A model generated the notes under the pieces. The model was not told the DNA's origin, made no database searches, and saw nothing but the letters and a program-made list of their open reading frames with translations. A stretch of 64,000 nt of DNA from Robbsia andropogonis (GTDB taxonomy: Bacteria > Pseudomonadota > Gammaproteobacteria > Burkholderiales > Burkholderiaceae), in NCBI RefSeq assembly GCF_000970345.1, contig NZ_LAQU01000010.1:62001-126000 (forward strand), read 5' to 3'. Each line of letters starts with the position of its first letter. The stretch's first letter is position 1. Positions 19,295-27,621 of this stretch are shown here, piece by piece. A program made the position numbers and the translations under genes.

Positions 19295-20246
19295 TCTTAA
19301 TGAATTAATTGAACGACGTGGTCAGTTGCCACGCATTTTGATTGTTGATGATCAGCCTGCGATCATTTATTCTCTGCAAACGATATTTGATAGTCATTAT
19401 GAGATATTTTTCGCGACAAGTGGACGTGACGCACTCAAGATGTGCAAGGAAGCATTGCCTGATTTGGTAATTCTGGATATTAAGATGCCAGATTTGAATG
19501 GGTTGGACGTTTGTCGCTCAATCAAAGAAGACAATAATGCGTCTACCATACCAGTCATATTTCTTACGTCTAGTCGCGAGGAGGTTGACGAAATTGCCGG
19601 ATTTGAGGTTGGTGCGGCTGATTTTATTTATAAACCAATTAATCCCGTAATATTTAAAGCCAGACTGCTCAATCATCTAGCATTAAAATTTCAGACGGAT
19701 ATTTTACGAGACCTCGCGGAAACTGACGGTCTGACCGGCATTGCCAATCGCCGTCGATTTGAAGAACAATTTCATAAGGAGTGGCGCCATTTCATGCGAA
19801 CCTCCGAGCCGCTTTCGCTGCTGATGATTGATGTCGACTATTTTAAACGCTACAACGATACTTATGGTCATTTAGCGGGTGATGATTGTTTGAAAAGAAT
19901 TGCTGCGACCCTGTCATCTGCCATCAAGCGTCCTCACGACTTTATTGCACGATACGGTGGAGAGGAGTTTGTCGTTATACTTCCGCGCACTGGTGGAGCA
20001 GAAGCGGGTCTGGTGGCCGAGAAAATGTTAGAAGCAGTACGAAATTTGAAAATCGAACATCGTAGATCCGATGTATCGAGAAATGCGACCATCTCGATCG
20101 GTGTTGCTGAAGCAGCGATATTTGACACGGCTGATTCGAAGAGGCTGAAATCCGCTGCGGATTTCGCGCTGTATCGTGCAAAGAATTTGGGACGTAACCA
20201 AGCTAGAATCTGTGACATTACTGAATATAGCCGAGCCTTCGAGTGA
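19287..20246 (+). CDS. Response regulator diguanylate cyclase (REC-GGDEF)
   Basis: The 319-residue protein begins at GTG 19287, eight bases inside the end of the kinase gene, so translation is probably coupled. The receiver domain has IVDDQ, phospho-Asp 64 (VILDIKMP) and Lys 116 (YKPI). The GGDEF domain carries an intact GGEEF active site (224-228) and an RxxD inhibitory site (215-218), exactly five residues upstream. It should therefore make c-di-GMP in response to phosphorylation and be restrained by product binding, as in PleD- or WspR-type cyclases. The frameshift in the upstream kinase raises the question of how it is now activated. A hairpin just downstream probably ends the transcript. 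Confidence 0.9.
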   Translation: MSNLNELIERRGQLPRILIVDDQPAIIYSLQTIFDSHYEIFFATSGRDALKMCKEALPDLVILDIKMPDLNGLDVCRSIKEDNNASTIPVIFLTSSREEVDEIAGFEVGAADFIYKPINPVIFKARLLNHLALKFQTDILRDLAETDGLTGIANRRRFEEQFHKEWRHFMRTSEPLSLLMIDVDYFKRYNDTYGHLAGDDCLKRIAATLSSAIKRPHDFIARYGGEEFVVILPRTGGAEAGLVAEKMLEAVRNLKIEHRRSDVSRNATISIGVAEAAIFDTADSKRLKSAADFALYRAKNLGRNQARICDITEYSRAFE

Positions 20247-20262
20247 GCAGGACAGTTGCTAA

Positions 20263-20290
20263 TCGAGTTCGATGCCCGAGTCGAACTCGA
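20263..20290 (+). terminator. Probable rho-independent terminator after the diguanylate cyclase gene
   Basis: A perfect 10-bp stem (TCGAGTTCGA paired with TCGAACTCGA) encloses an eight-base loop and lies 16 bases after the cyclase stop codon. It is followed by CTAACCC and then a T-rich tail. The stem is strong, but the T-run is delayed and interrupted, so termination strength is uncertain. Confidence 0.6.
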
Positions 20291-20329
20291 CTAACCCTTT
20301 CTTGTTATTACAGGTAGGTCCTTAGCTAA

Positions 20330-20806
20330 ACCTACATCACTCAGGAAGGCAATGCCGCCAAGGTGAAGGGCCTTGTCTATTTATCGGAGCTGGTACCGGA
20401 TGATGACCAGTCCGTCGCTGACCTGCTGCAGCGGCTCGACGCGCAAATGTCGGGCGTCGAGCCGGATGCGGAGGGCATGATCTGGCTCGACGATCCTCGA
20501 CGGTTCCAGCATATTATGGCGGCAGATATTCCGTTCGAAGACGGGCGTTCGCTGGCATCGGTTCAGCAGCCTATCGCTGCGGGGTGCTTTACTGGCAAGA
20601 TCCAGCACGCGGCTTGGCACGACAAGCCAAGCTGGTATTTACGCACCACCAGCGACAACGCGCTTAGGCCCGCCGTGCAGCAAGCCGTTGCGCAGCACAT
20701 TGGGGCCACGGTCATGTCCATTCGCTCCAGCCACATGTTGATGCGATCTCGCCCCGACGACGTTGCAAGGTTGATCGATCACGCCGCGCGAACGGCATCG
20801 CAATAA
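20330..20806 (+). pseudogene. Alpha/beta hydrolase remnant (C-terminal half only)
   Basis: The frame, open from 20330, encodes the C-terminal half of an alpha/beta hydrolase of the RsbQ/EstC type: a strand plus cap region (KVKGLVYLSELVPDD), the cap helices, and the strand carrying the catalytic acid and final His (PSWYLRTTSDNALRP and SSHMLM). The N-terminal half with the oxyanion loop and the GxSxG nucleophile is missing, and an in-frame stop lies at 20327. Intact relatives are about 230-270 residues, while GTG 20363 gives only 147. It cannot be an active hydrolase. It probably arose by a deletion that fused it to the sequence after the signalling block. Confidence 0.7.
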
Positions 20807-21127
20807 CGTATTGGGTGTTTTGACACGCTTTGCATGAACTGTATAGCCTTGCAACACTGGAGTATGCGACGTCGCGCCGGGTCGCGGCGCTGTCGTGTTA
20901 ATTATTTGTTAGGTGGCAACCATGGGTGTGCATCAGACTCTATCGTAGGAAAATAGAGAGGTTTGCACCATTAGAGAAATCGGCAGCAGCGAACACGCCA
21001 AGATGGCCTGATCGACGGCACCCTCGGCTGCGACTACGCACTGTTGAGCGGCAGCTTCAGAAGCTTTTTTCGGCATTCAAGGTCGATCCGCGAGGGCTGA
21101 CCTATCCGCCGCCACGTGCCAATCAGA
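20807..21127. other. Intergenic region at the end of the galactan operon
   Basis: These 321 bases have no supported gene. They include a GC-rich inverted repeat, GCGCCG-GGTCG-CGGCGC, near 20876-20892 and a small AGCTT/AAGCT hairpin with six Ts near 21057-21069. Either could act in termination, but neither is convincing. Confidence 0.3.
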
Positions 21128-22288
21128 TCAGCGCCTGCGGAACGCATCGAGCGAAGACAGTGCGTTCCCGTGAAAATCGAACAATGTGTTGTTGTCCCAT
21201 TGATCACCGGCGCCCAGTTTCCAGCCGACGTTCGGCGTCGGGATCCATTCCGGTTCCCACCAGAACACGCCCTTGCCATGGCCGTTGGGAATCGACTGGA
21301 CGATATCCGTCAGCGCGTTCAGGAATTGCGCTTGTCCCGCTGGCGTCTGCGGATAGGTCGACGAACCGACGTTGGTCATGGCGTTGGGTTCCGAATCACC
21401 GTCACTGGTCGTCCACGGAAAAGCGGTCTCGACAACAATCACGTCCTTGTCATAACGCGTTGCGAGGTCGTTCGCGTTGGTCTGCAGATCGTTGAGTGAG
21501 CCTTGCCATTGCGGGTAATACGACAGCCCGATGACGTCGAACGTGACACCGCGCTGCGTGGCGCTATCGAACCACCATCGGCTCGTTGCATTATTGCCGC
21601 CGCTGTCCAGGTGGAGCATCACCTTGATGCGATCGTCCACCGATTTGACCGCGTCGTGCCCGGCTTTCAGTAATTGCGCGAGGTTGTCCCATTGATCATA
21701 TTTACCGAGCGGCCAGAGCATGCCACCGGTGATCTCGTTGCCGACCTGCACCCATTCTGGATGCACCCCGTCGCTGCGCAGCATCTTCAGCACCGTCGAC
21801 GTGTAAGCGGACAGCAAATCACAGGTTTCAGTGAGGTCCTTGCCGGCCCACGCATGCGGGGGATACTGCTTGCCGGGATCGGCCCACCAGTCGCTGTAGT
21901 GGAAATCGATCAATATCCGCATGCCGAGCGCTGCTGCGCGGCGAGCGAGCGTGCGCACATGCTCGGCATTATTGTAGCCGGCAACGGGACTTTGATTGGC
22001 CGGAAAGAAATCCGGGTTGCCGGGATCGTTCCAGACCTTGATGCGGATCGCGTCGACACCATGCGCGCGCAGGATCCGCAGACAGTCCAGTGGTGCGTGG
22101 TGATCATAGAACGTCGCGCCATTCGCCTCCAGTTCGAGGAGGGTGGACACGTCCGCTCCCATCGCAAAACGGTTCCTTCTGCCCATCAGCTGTTCCAGTC
22201 CGCCGGCCAAGGCCGGGGTACCTACGCCCGCCGTTGCGGCCGCGGCGCTCGCTGAGGCCAGCCATCCAAGCATGTCTCTTCGGTTCAT
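21128..22288 (-). CDS. Secreted arabinogalactan endo-beta-1,4-galactanase (GH53)
   Basis: The 386-residue enzyme starts at ATG 22288 with a GGAGG box seven bases upstream. It begins with a signal peptide (about 1-28) having a twin-arginine-like start (NRRDMLGWLAS) and an ALA cleavage site. The GH53 catalytic domain covers the rest. The acid/base Glu is at 185 (QVGNEI) and the nucleophile Glu at 287 (VVETAFPW), with the family stretches MGADVSTLLELE near the N-terminus and GVFWWEPEWIP near the C-terminus. GH53 enzymes cut beta-1,4-galactan side chains of plant pectin into galacto-oligosaccharides. It is the last gene of the operon, so export, cleavage, ABC import and intracellular GH42 hydrolysis make one route. 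Confidence 0.92.
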   Translation of the reverse strand: MNRRDMLGWLASASAAAATAGVGTPALAGGLEQLMGRRNRFAMGADVSTLLELEANGATFYDHHAPLDCLRILRAHGVDAIRIKVWNDPGNPDFFPANQSPVAGYNNAEHVRTLARRAAALGMRILIDFHYSDWWADPGKQYPPHAWAGKDLTETCDLLSAYTSTVLKMLRSDGVHPEWVQVGNEITGGMLWPLGKYDQWDNLAQLLKAGHDAVKSVDDRIKVMLHLDSGGNNATSRWWFDSATQRGVTFDVIGLSYYPQWQGSLNDLQTNANDLATRYDKDVIVVETAFPWTTSDGDSEPNAMTNVGSSTYPQTPAGQAQFLNALTDIVQSIPNGHGKGVFWWEPEWIPTPNVGWKLGAGDQWDNNTLFDFHGNALSSLDAFRRR

Positions 22289-22399
22289 TTGTCATCCTCC
22301 ATTGATTGAATGGCGGCTCTCAGACACGGCCGCCTTTTCCGGGTTGACGCGCCACGATGGCTGCGCCCGATTGCATCCAGCCTGTTGCACCGTCCTTTC

Positions 22400-24364
22400 T
22401 CAAGCGTCCCTCCACACGCAGACATCACCGGTTTTCAACGATGCGTTGCCGAGCACGAAGGCCGCATTCGATGGCGCCGGCGCTTCCACCGCTTGCGCGC
22501 CAAAATTGAACGCAAAGACCAACCCGTCGCGACGGCGAACGCGCAAGCCTTCCGGCAAAAGTCGTGTCGCGATGCCGGCATCATGCGCAGCCTGTGCAAG
22601 CACCGCACGATGTAATGCATGTGATAACCAGCCCGCCACATACCGCACGCGCGCGTGCGCGAGCACCGCCGGCCACGCATCGTCGAAGAGCGCCTCGACG
22701 CGCGTGTCGTCGTTGGCACGCACGTGTTCGCGCCAATGCAGCGCGACACCCGGCGTATCCCCAATCGTCACGGCAGGCGCGAGCGTCGGGCGCAGCGATT
22801 CGACCTCCAGCACCTGCATCGGCAGAACGTGTTGCAGCGCGCCCGGCGGCAGGTTGGATGGAATGGCGAACGCGCTGGTCTTCGAGCCGCTGCGCGGTCC
22901 GAAGACCCATTGCGCGGCTCCGGTTTTGAACTGGTCGATGAGTGCGTCGTCGATCACCGCGAGGCTGGGCACCACCACCAGGCGGTAGGGCGAGAGATCG
23001 GTTCCACCCGATACGATATCGACATCGAGCCCCAACTCGCGCAGCGCTTCGTAGTAGTCGAACACCAGTGTCTGATAATCGAAGTGCGTGCCGTGACGCT
23101 GGATGTCGAACATCCATTGCGTTTCGTAGTCGAAGACGATCGCCACACTCGCGCGGGAGGGTTTGCCAAGCTTGGACAGCACCGCCGATCCCGCGATCTC
23201 GCGCGCCGCTTGCTGTACTTCCAGACCACCCGGCGATAATTCGTTGTTCGGCAGGTTCAGGGCCGAATGCATCTGCTCCTGGGCATACGGACACTGGCGC
23301 CAGCGAAAATACGACACCAGCTCGGCGCCGTGTGCGAATGCCTCGTAAGCCCACAACCTGACCATGCCCTGTGCCGGCACCGGATTCCACGGTGCCCAGT
23401 TGACCGGACCCGCCTGCTGTTCCATCACCCAGAGGCGTCCGCCGCCGATCGCGCGATAACGATCGTGGTCGAATGCCGATACATCCGGATGCGCGGTCCT
23501 TGCGTAATACGCTTTCTGCGCCTCGGGCAGCGCGATCGATTCGGTGCGGGCAATCGGATAGTTGTCCCAGGCGGCGATATCAAGCGCGCTGTCCGAAGCA
23601 AAGCGGTAGTGATCGAAAGTCGTGAAAAAGCCCATGAAGTTATGCAGCAGATCCGCACCGGGCGCATGTGTGCGCAGCACCGCGATCTGTTCGCGATGAA
23701 AACTCGCCACTTCGTCGGACATGAAGCGGCGAAAGTCGAGCAGGTGTATCGGATTGGCATCGGTCGGCGTGAGATGCGGCAATTCGATTGCCTCGAACGA
23801 TGGATACTCCATGCTCCAGAACACGTTGCCCCATGCCTCGTTCAGTACGGCGATGCGCTCGTAGCGCTGCCGCAGCCACGCTTGAAACCGTTGCAACGCG
23901 GCGTGCGAATAGCTTGGCACGGTGTCGTGACAGCCGAGTTCGTTATCCGTTTGCCACGCGACAATCGACGGGTGTCGTCCATAACGGGCTGCCATCGCCG
24001 TGACGATACGCAAACATTCGCGCCGGTATGTCTCGCTTGAAATGTCGTAATGCCGACGCGAACCGAAGTGCCAGCGCGTGCCGTCCGCGCGTACCGGGAG
24101 GACGTCCGGATGCGCATCGATCAGCCATTTCGGCGGCGATGCAGTTGGCGTGCCGAGCACGAGTTTCAGCCCCGCGGCGGACAACGTGTCTACCGCTTCG
24201 TCAAGCCATGTCCAGTCGAATTCGCCGTCGCGCGGCTCCATGCGACTCCACGCAAATTCACCGATGCGTACATGGGTCATACCGATTTCGACCATTCGGG
24301 TCGCGTCGTCGGCCCACATCGAACGGGGCCATTGTTCCGGGTAATAACAGACACCAAGTTGCAT
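22400..24364 (-). CDS. Beta-galactosidase (GH42)
   Basis: This 654-residue protein has the usual GH42 length. The TIM-barrel A domain starts directly (LGVCYYPEQWP) with no signal peptide, so it is cytoplasmic. The acid/base is Glu 142 in DNELGCH and the nucleophile Glu 315 in VMEQQAGPVNW. The trimerisation domain and small beta domain follow. GH42 enzymes of galactan operons (GanA type) release galactose from beta-1,4-galacto-oligosaccharides. ATG 24364 has AGGAG eight bases upstream. The gene follows the second permease gene by 42 bases and precedes the GH53 gene, in one minus-strand operon. Confidence 0.92.
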   Translation of the reverse strand: MQLGVCYYPEQWPRSMWADDATRMVEIGMTHVRIGEFAWSRMEPRDGEFDWTWLDEAVDTLSAAGLKLVLGTPTASPPKWLIDAHPDVLPVRADGTRWHFGSRRHYDISSETYRRECLRIVTAMAARYGRHPSIVAWQTDNELGCHDTVPSYSHAALQRFQAWLRQRYERIAVLNEAWGNVFWSMEYPSFEAIELPHLTPTDANPIHLLDFRRFMSDEVASFHREQIAVLRTHAPGADLLHNFMGFFTTFDHYRFASDSALDIAAWDNYPIARTESIALPEAQKAYYARTAHPDVSAFDHDRYRAIGGGRLWVMEQQAGPVNWAPWNPVPAQGMVRLWAYEAFAHGAELVSYFRWRQCPYAQEQMHSALNLPNNELSPGGLEVQQAAREIAGSAVLSKLGKPSRASVAIVFDYETQWMFDIQRHGTHFDYQTLVFDYYEALRELGLDVDIVSGGTDLSPYRLVVVPSLAVIDDALIDQFKTGAAQWVFGPRSGSKTSAFAIPSNLPPGALQHVLPMQVLEVESLRPTLAPAVTIGDTPGVALHWREHVRANDDTRVEALFDDAWPAVLAHARVRYVAGWLSHALHRAVLAQAAHDAGIATRLLPEGLRVRRRDGLVFAFNFGAQAVEAPAPSNAAFVLGNASLKTGDVCVWRDA

Positions 24365-24406
24365 GAGAAAAGTCTCCTGAAGAGGTGAAGGTGCAAGCCG
24401 AGTCGC

Positions 24407-25258
24407 TCAACCCTTGCTTGCCCCGAACGTCAGGCCGGCGATGAAATGTTTCTGCATCACGAAGAACATCAGCACGGAGGGCAGCGCTGCCAGAACGGAG
24501 CCCGCCGCCACGAGATTCCAGGCGGTGGTCCACTGTCCTTTTAACGCGGCGACACCCACCGTGATCGGTGCGGCGTCGTCACCTTGCGTCAGACACAAGG
24601 CCCAGAAGTAGTCGTTCCACACGAATGTAAAGACCAGAATTCCCAGTGCCGCGAGTGCGGGACGGATCAATGGCAACACGATGCGCAAATAGATGGTCCA
24701 CTCGCCGGCGCCTTCCACGCGCGCAGCTTCGATCATTTCAAAGGGCAACTGCTTGATGAAGTTGCGCAGAAACAGCGTGCAGAACCCGGTCTGAAACGAC
24801 ACATGGAAAATCACCAGCGCCCACACGCTGTTGAACAACCCTACTTTCAGCGCCATGTCGCGCACCGGAATCATCAGGATCTGGATCGGCACGAAATTGC
24901 CCGCGACGAACGCGAACAGCACCAGCGTATTGCCGGGAAAGCGGTACGTCGCCAGGGCAAAGCCCGCCATCGAAGCTAGCACGATCGCACCAAGCACCGA
25001 AGGGACGGTGATCAGTACGCTATTCGCGAAATAGTGCAGCATCGGCGTCTGCGTAAGCGCCGTGCCGTAGTTCTCGATCAACGCGAAATGCCTGGGCCAA
25101 CCCCAGTAGTCGCCCCGCGAAAGTTCGTCGGACGAACGGACCGATGTGACCAGCACTGCGAGCATCGGCAGCAGCCAGATCAGCAGCGCGATCGGCAGCG
25201 AGGCTTTATAGAGCGCGCGATTACGCGGTTTCCAGCGTTCAATGGGAAGCGGATACAT
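24407..25258 (-). CDS. Carbohydrate ABC transporter permease (MalG/GanQ type)
   Basis: The 283-residue inner-membrane permease has six predicted membrane segments and the EAA loop near residues 185-205 (EMIEAARVEGAGEW) that docks on the ATPase. The start is placed at ATG 25258, with AGGAATTCC upstream; the frame extends to 25354 but that part runs into the preceding gene and is Cys/Ser-rich with no family likeness. It ends in FGASKG, as is common for this family. It pairs with the 25278-26183 permease to import galacto-oligosaccharides. Confidence 0.9.
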   Translation of the reverse strand: MYPLPIERWKPRNRALYKASLPIALLIWLLPMLAVLVTSVRSSDELSRGDYWGWPRHFALIENYGTALTQTPMLHYFANSVLITVPSVLGAIVLASMAGFALATYRFPGNTLVLFAFVAGNFVPIQILMIPVRDMALKVGLFNSVWALVIFHVSFQTGFCTLFLRNFIKQLPFEMIEAARVEGAGEWTIYLRIVLPLIRPALAALGILVFTFVWNDYFWALCLTQGDDAAPITVGVAALKGQWTTAWNLVAAGSVLAALPSVLMFFVMQKHFIAGLTFGASKG

Positions 25259-25277
25259 GGCACGGAATTCCTTGAAA

Positions 25278-26183
25278 TCAGCGTTCTTCGCGCAGCATGC
25301 GGCGCAGATGGAACACGATGTAGACAAGCATGATGGCGAACAGTACGACGGCAATCGCCGCGGAATAGCCTTCGCGGTAGTACTTGATGGCCTGGTCGTA
25401 CATGTAATAGGCGAGCACGGTGGAGCTGTCGAACGGGCCGCCGCCGCTCATCACCGCGATCAGGTCGAAACTGCGCAGCGCACCGATCACGGTAAGCACG
25501 ACAGCCATGAACGTGGCAGGGCGCAGTTGCGGCAGGATCACGTGCCACAGCAGACGTACACCCTTCGCGCCTTCCATGCGGGCCGCTTCCACCACTTCGG
25601 GATTGATGGCGGTAAGACCGGTGAGATACAGGACCATGCAGAACGGTGTTTGCGGCCAGAGTGCGGCGAAAATGATCCCGAAAGTCACCGTATGGGGATC
25701 ACCGAGCACCGGAATGCCATGTCCCACGAGCAGACGCAGCAGTCCGAAACCGGGATCGTAGAACCAACTGAACACAAGCCCTACTACTACGCCGGACAAC
25801 ACGAAAGGGGCAAAAAAAAGCGATTTCACAACACGCATGCCACGGATGTGCTGGTTCAGATAAAGCGCGAACAGCAGCCCGAGCGGCGGTGCCAGTAGAA
25901 ACAGCCCGAGCCAGAGCAGGTTATTCTTCAACGCCGTATAGAACGTGTCCGCATGAAACAGTTCGACGTAGTTGCTGAAGCCGACGAAGCTTTTCGGCGT
26001 CATACCGTCCCAGCTGTAGAAACTGAGCGAAATACTGCTGATGATCGGATAGATCACGCACAGACACAGCAGTGCACAGCCGGGTAACAGGAAGAAGAAT
26101 GCCGCGCGATGTTGATGCCGGTGCGTCGTCGAGACGTGACGATGCCGGGCCGCCGGCAGGCGGCGCGCTACGGGATGGAACAT
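25278..26183 (-). CDS. Carbohydrate ABC transporter permease (MalF/GanP type)
   Basis: The 301-residue inner-membrane permease begins with a basic cytoplasmic stretch and has six membrane segments. The EAA loop reads EVVEAARMEGAKGVRLLW around residue 200. ATG 26183 is chosen because GAGG lies seven bases before it; an in-frame TTG at 26189 is less likely. Nineteen bases separate it from the second permease gene. It forms the heterodimeric channel of the sugar importer. Confidence 0.9.
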   Translation of the reverse strand: MFHPVARRLPAARHRHVSTTHRHQHRAAFFFLLPGCALLCLCVIYPIISSISLSFYSWDGMTPKSFVGFSNYVELFHADTFYTALKNNLLWLGLFLLAPPLGLLFALYLNQHIRGMRVVKSLFFAPFVLSGVVVGLVFSWFYDPGFGLLRLLVGHGIPVLGDPHTVTFGIIFAALWPQTPFCMVLYLTGLTAINPEVVEAARMEGAKGVRLLWHVILPQLRPATFMAVVLTVIGALRSFDLIAVMSGGGPFDSSTVLAYYMYDQAIKYYREGYSAAIAVVLFAIMLVYIVFHLRRMLREER

Positions 26184-26248
26184 GATCAAGCCTCGTCGGA
26201 ATGCGATGGCGAGCGCCGGACGGGGTAGTCGTGCCGGCGCTGCGGGGC

Positions 26249-27502
26249 TTACTTCTTGTAGATGCGCTTGCGGGTCGCTTCGAGGCGGGCGAGCAGGGCA
26301 TCGAGCTGCGACGGGTCGTTGTAGAACTGCTGCATCGCCTTCATGCCTTCGTCGGCCATTTCCTTGGTCATGTCGCGATCGTAGAACTGCGCAATGCCGC
26401 CTTGCGTATTCGCGAGTGTCTGGAAGCCGACTTTCGAAATCGCGTCCTCGGGTTCGGGCGATTTATTGTTCGATGGCAGCGTACCCCAACCCTTCGCGAG
26501 CTCCGCATTGATCTCCGGTGTCTCCATGAAAGCCAGGAGCTTGCGCGCGTCGGCTTTGTTTCTTGCTTTTGTCGGAATCAGCAATACGTTCACCGGACCG
26601 TCCTCAGCCATTGGTACGCTCGCGTCGATCACGGGAAAACGGAAGAAACCGATCTCGGGTTTGATCGACGCAGGAATGCTCGCCGAAAAGAAGGTGCCCA
26701 TCAGCATCATCGCCGCCTTGCCATTGACGAGAAACGGCGCAATCGAATCGAGGTCGTAAGAGAGCGCGTTATCGATGAAATAGTGGTTTTCTATCAGCGT
26801 CTTCCATGCGGTGTACACTTTTTTCACACGCGGATCGGTATACGGAACGTCGCCTGCCATCAATTGCTGGTGAAACGTGTTGCCGTTGATCCGCAGATCC
26901 AGATAGTCGAACCACGCGGCGAGCGTCCAGCTATCGCGCGCGGCCACGGCGATCGGCGCGACACCGCTTGCCTTCAGCTTCTTGCAGGCGTCGAGCAGTT
27001 CGTCCCATGTTTTAGGCTCGCCCTTGATCCCCGCCTTCTCGAACAGATCCTTGCGATAGAAAAATCCGTACGCGTCATAGCCAAGGGGCGCGGCGTACTG
27101 CTTGCCCTTATAGGTCGAGGCTTCCTTGACCGACGCATATTGCTGCGACCAGCCGTTCTTGCTCCAGTCCGGGGACAGGTCTTCGAGCAGGCCGCGTTGT
27201 GCGTAATACGCCATGCGTTCGCCGCCATGCCACGACAGAACGTCCGGCGGATCGGTGGCAAGCCAACCGCTCATCTGCACTTTGTACACTTCCTCGGTGA
27301 CATACGTGACTTTCAGGTCGATGCCCGGATTGGCTTTCTTGAACTTGTCGAACGCTTCTTGCCAGGTCGAGCGCTGATTTCCGCGTGCCGACACGTTCAC
27401 GTTCAATGTCGCGGCGTCGGCCATGCTGCTGGAAAACGCGCCGACAACCAACGCGGCGACCGCGAAACATTGCGCTAGACGGCGAAGGCGAAGAGCAATC
27501 AT
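26249..27502 (-). CDS. Sugar ABC transporter substrate-binding protein
   Basis: The 417-residue periplasmic protein has a Sec signal peptide (about 1-30, cut after ADA). The mature part matches the family-1 solute-binding fold (NRSTWQ-like start; DPPDVLSWHGGERMAYYAQRG; EEVYKVQMSGWLA). Lys-rich residues end the protein. In this operon it should bind galacto-oligosaccharides or galactose-rich oligomers and deliver them to the permease pair. ATG 27502 follows AAGGAG. It lies after the ATPase gene, an order that differs from the more common binding-protein-first arrangement. Confidence 0.9.
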   Translation of the reverse strand: MIALRLRRLAQCFAVAALVVGAFSSSMADAATLNVNVSARGNQRSTWQEAFDKFKKANPGIDLKVTYVTEEVYKVQMSGWLATDPPDVLSWHGGERMAYYAQRGLLEDLSPDWSKNGWSQQYASVKEASTYKGKQYAAPLGYDAYGFFYRKDLFEKAGIKGEPKTWDELLDACKKLKASGVAPIAVAARDSWTLAAWFDYLDLRINGNTFHQQLMAGDVPYTDPRVKKVYTAWKTLIENHYFIDNALSYDLDSIAPFLVNGKAAMMLMGTFFSASIPASIKPEIGFFRFPVIDASVPMAEDGPVNVLLIPTKARNKADARKLLAFMETPEINAELAKGWGTLPSNNKSPEPEDAISKVGFQTLANTQGGIAQFYDRDMTKEMADEGMKAMQQFYNDPSQLDALLARLEATRKRIYKK

Positions 27503-27558
27503 GTTTTGTCTCCTTGACTACCTTTTCTCTGACAACTCGGCGCTGCCAGACGATGTAA

Positions 27559-27574
27559 CCCGCTCTCTGGCGGG
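27559..27574 (-). other. Hairpin between ATPase and binding-protein genes
   Basis: On the minus strand a 5-bp perfect stem (CCCGC/GCGGG) with a six-base loop lies in the 119-base gap between the two genes. No T-run follows, so it is not a classical terminator. It may stabilise or process the mRNA, allowing higher expression of the binding protein. Confidence 0.35.
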
Positions 27575-27621
27575 ATCCATTTGCGCGCTGCCCGCGCGCC
27601 ATGCACTGGCAGCGTGTCGTG

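Noticed and set aside
22143-22988. Plus-strand frame of 281 codons across the GH53/GH42 junction
   Set aside because: It overlaps two well-supported glycosidase genes on the other strand and has a Ser/Ala/Arg-rich unstructured translation.
26201-27478. Long open frame (425 codons) on the plus strand opposite the sugar-binding protein gene
   Set aside because: It is a mirror of a high-GC gene. The His/Arg-rich composition and absence of any motif mark it as an antisense shadow.
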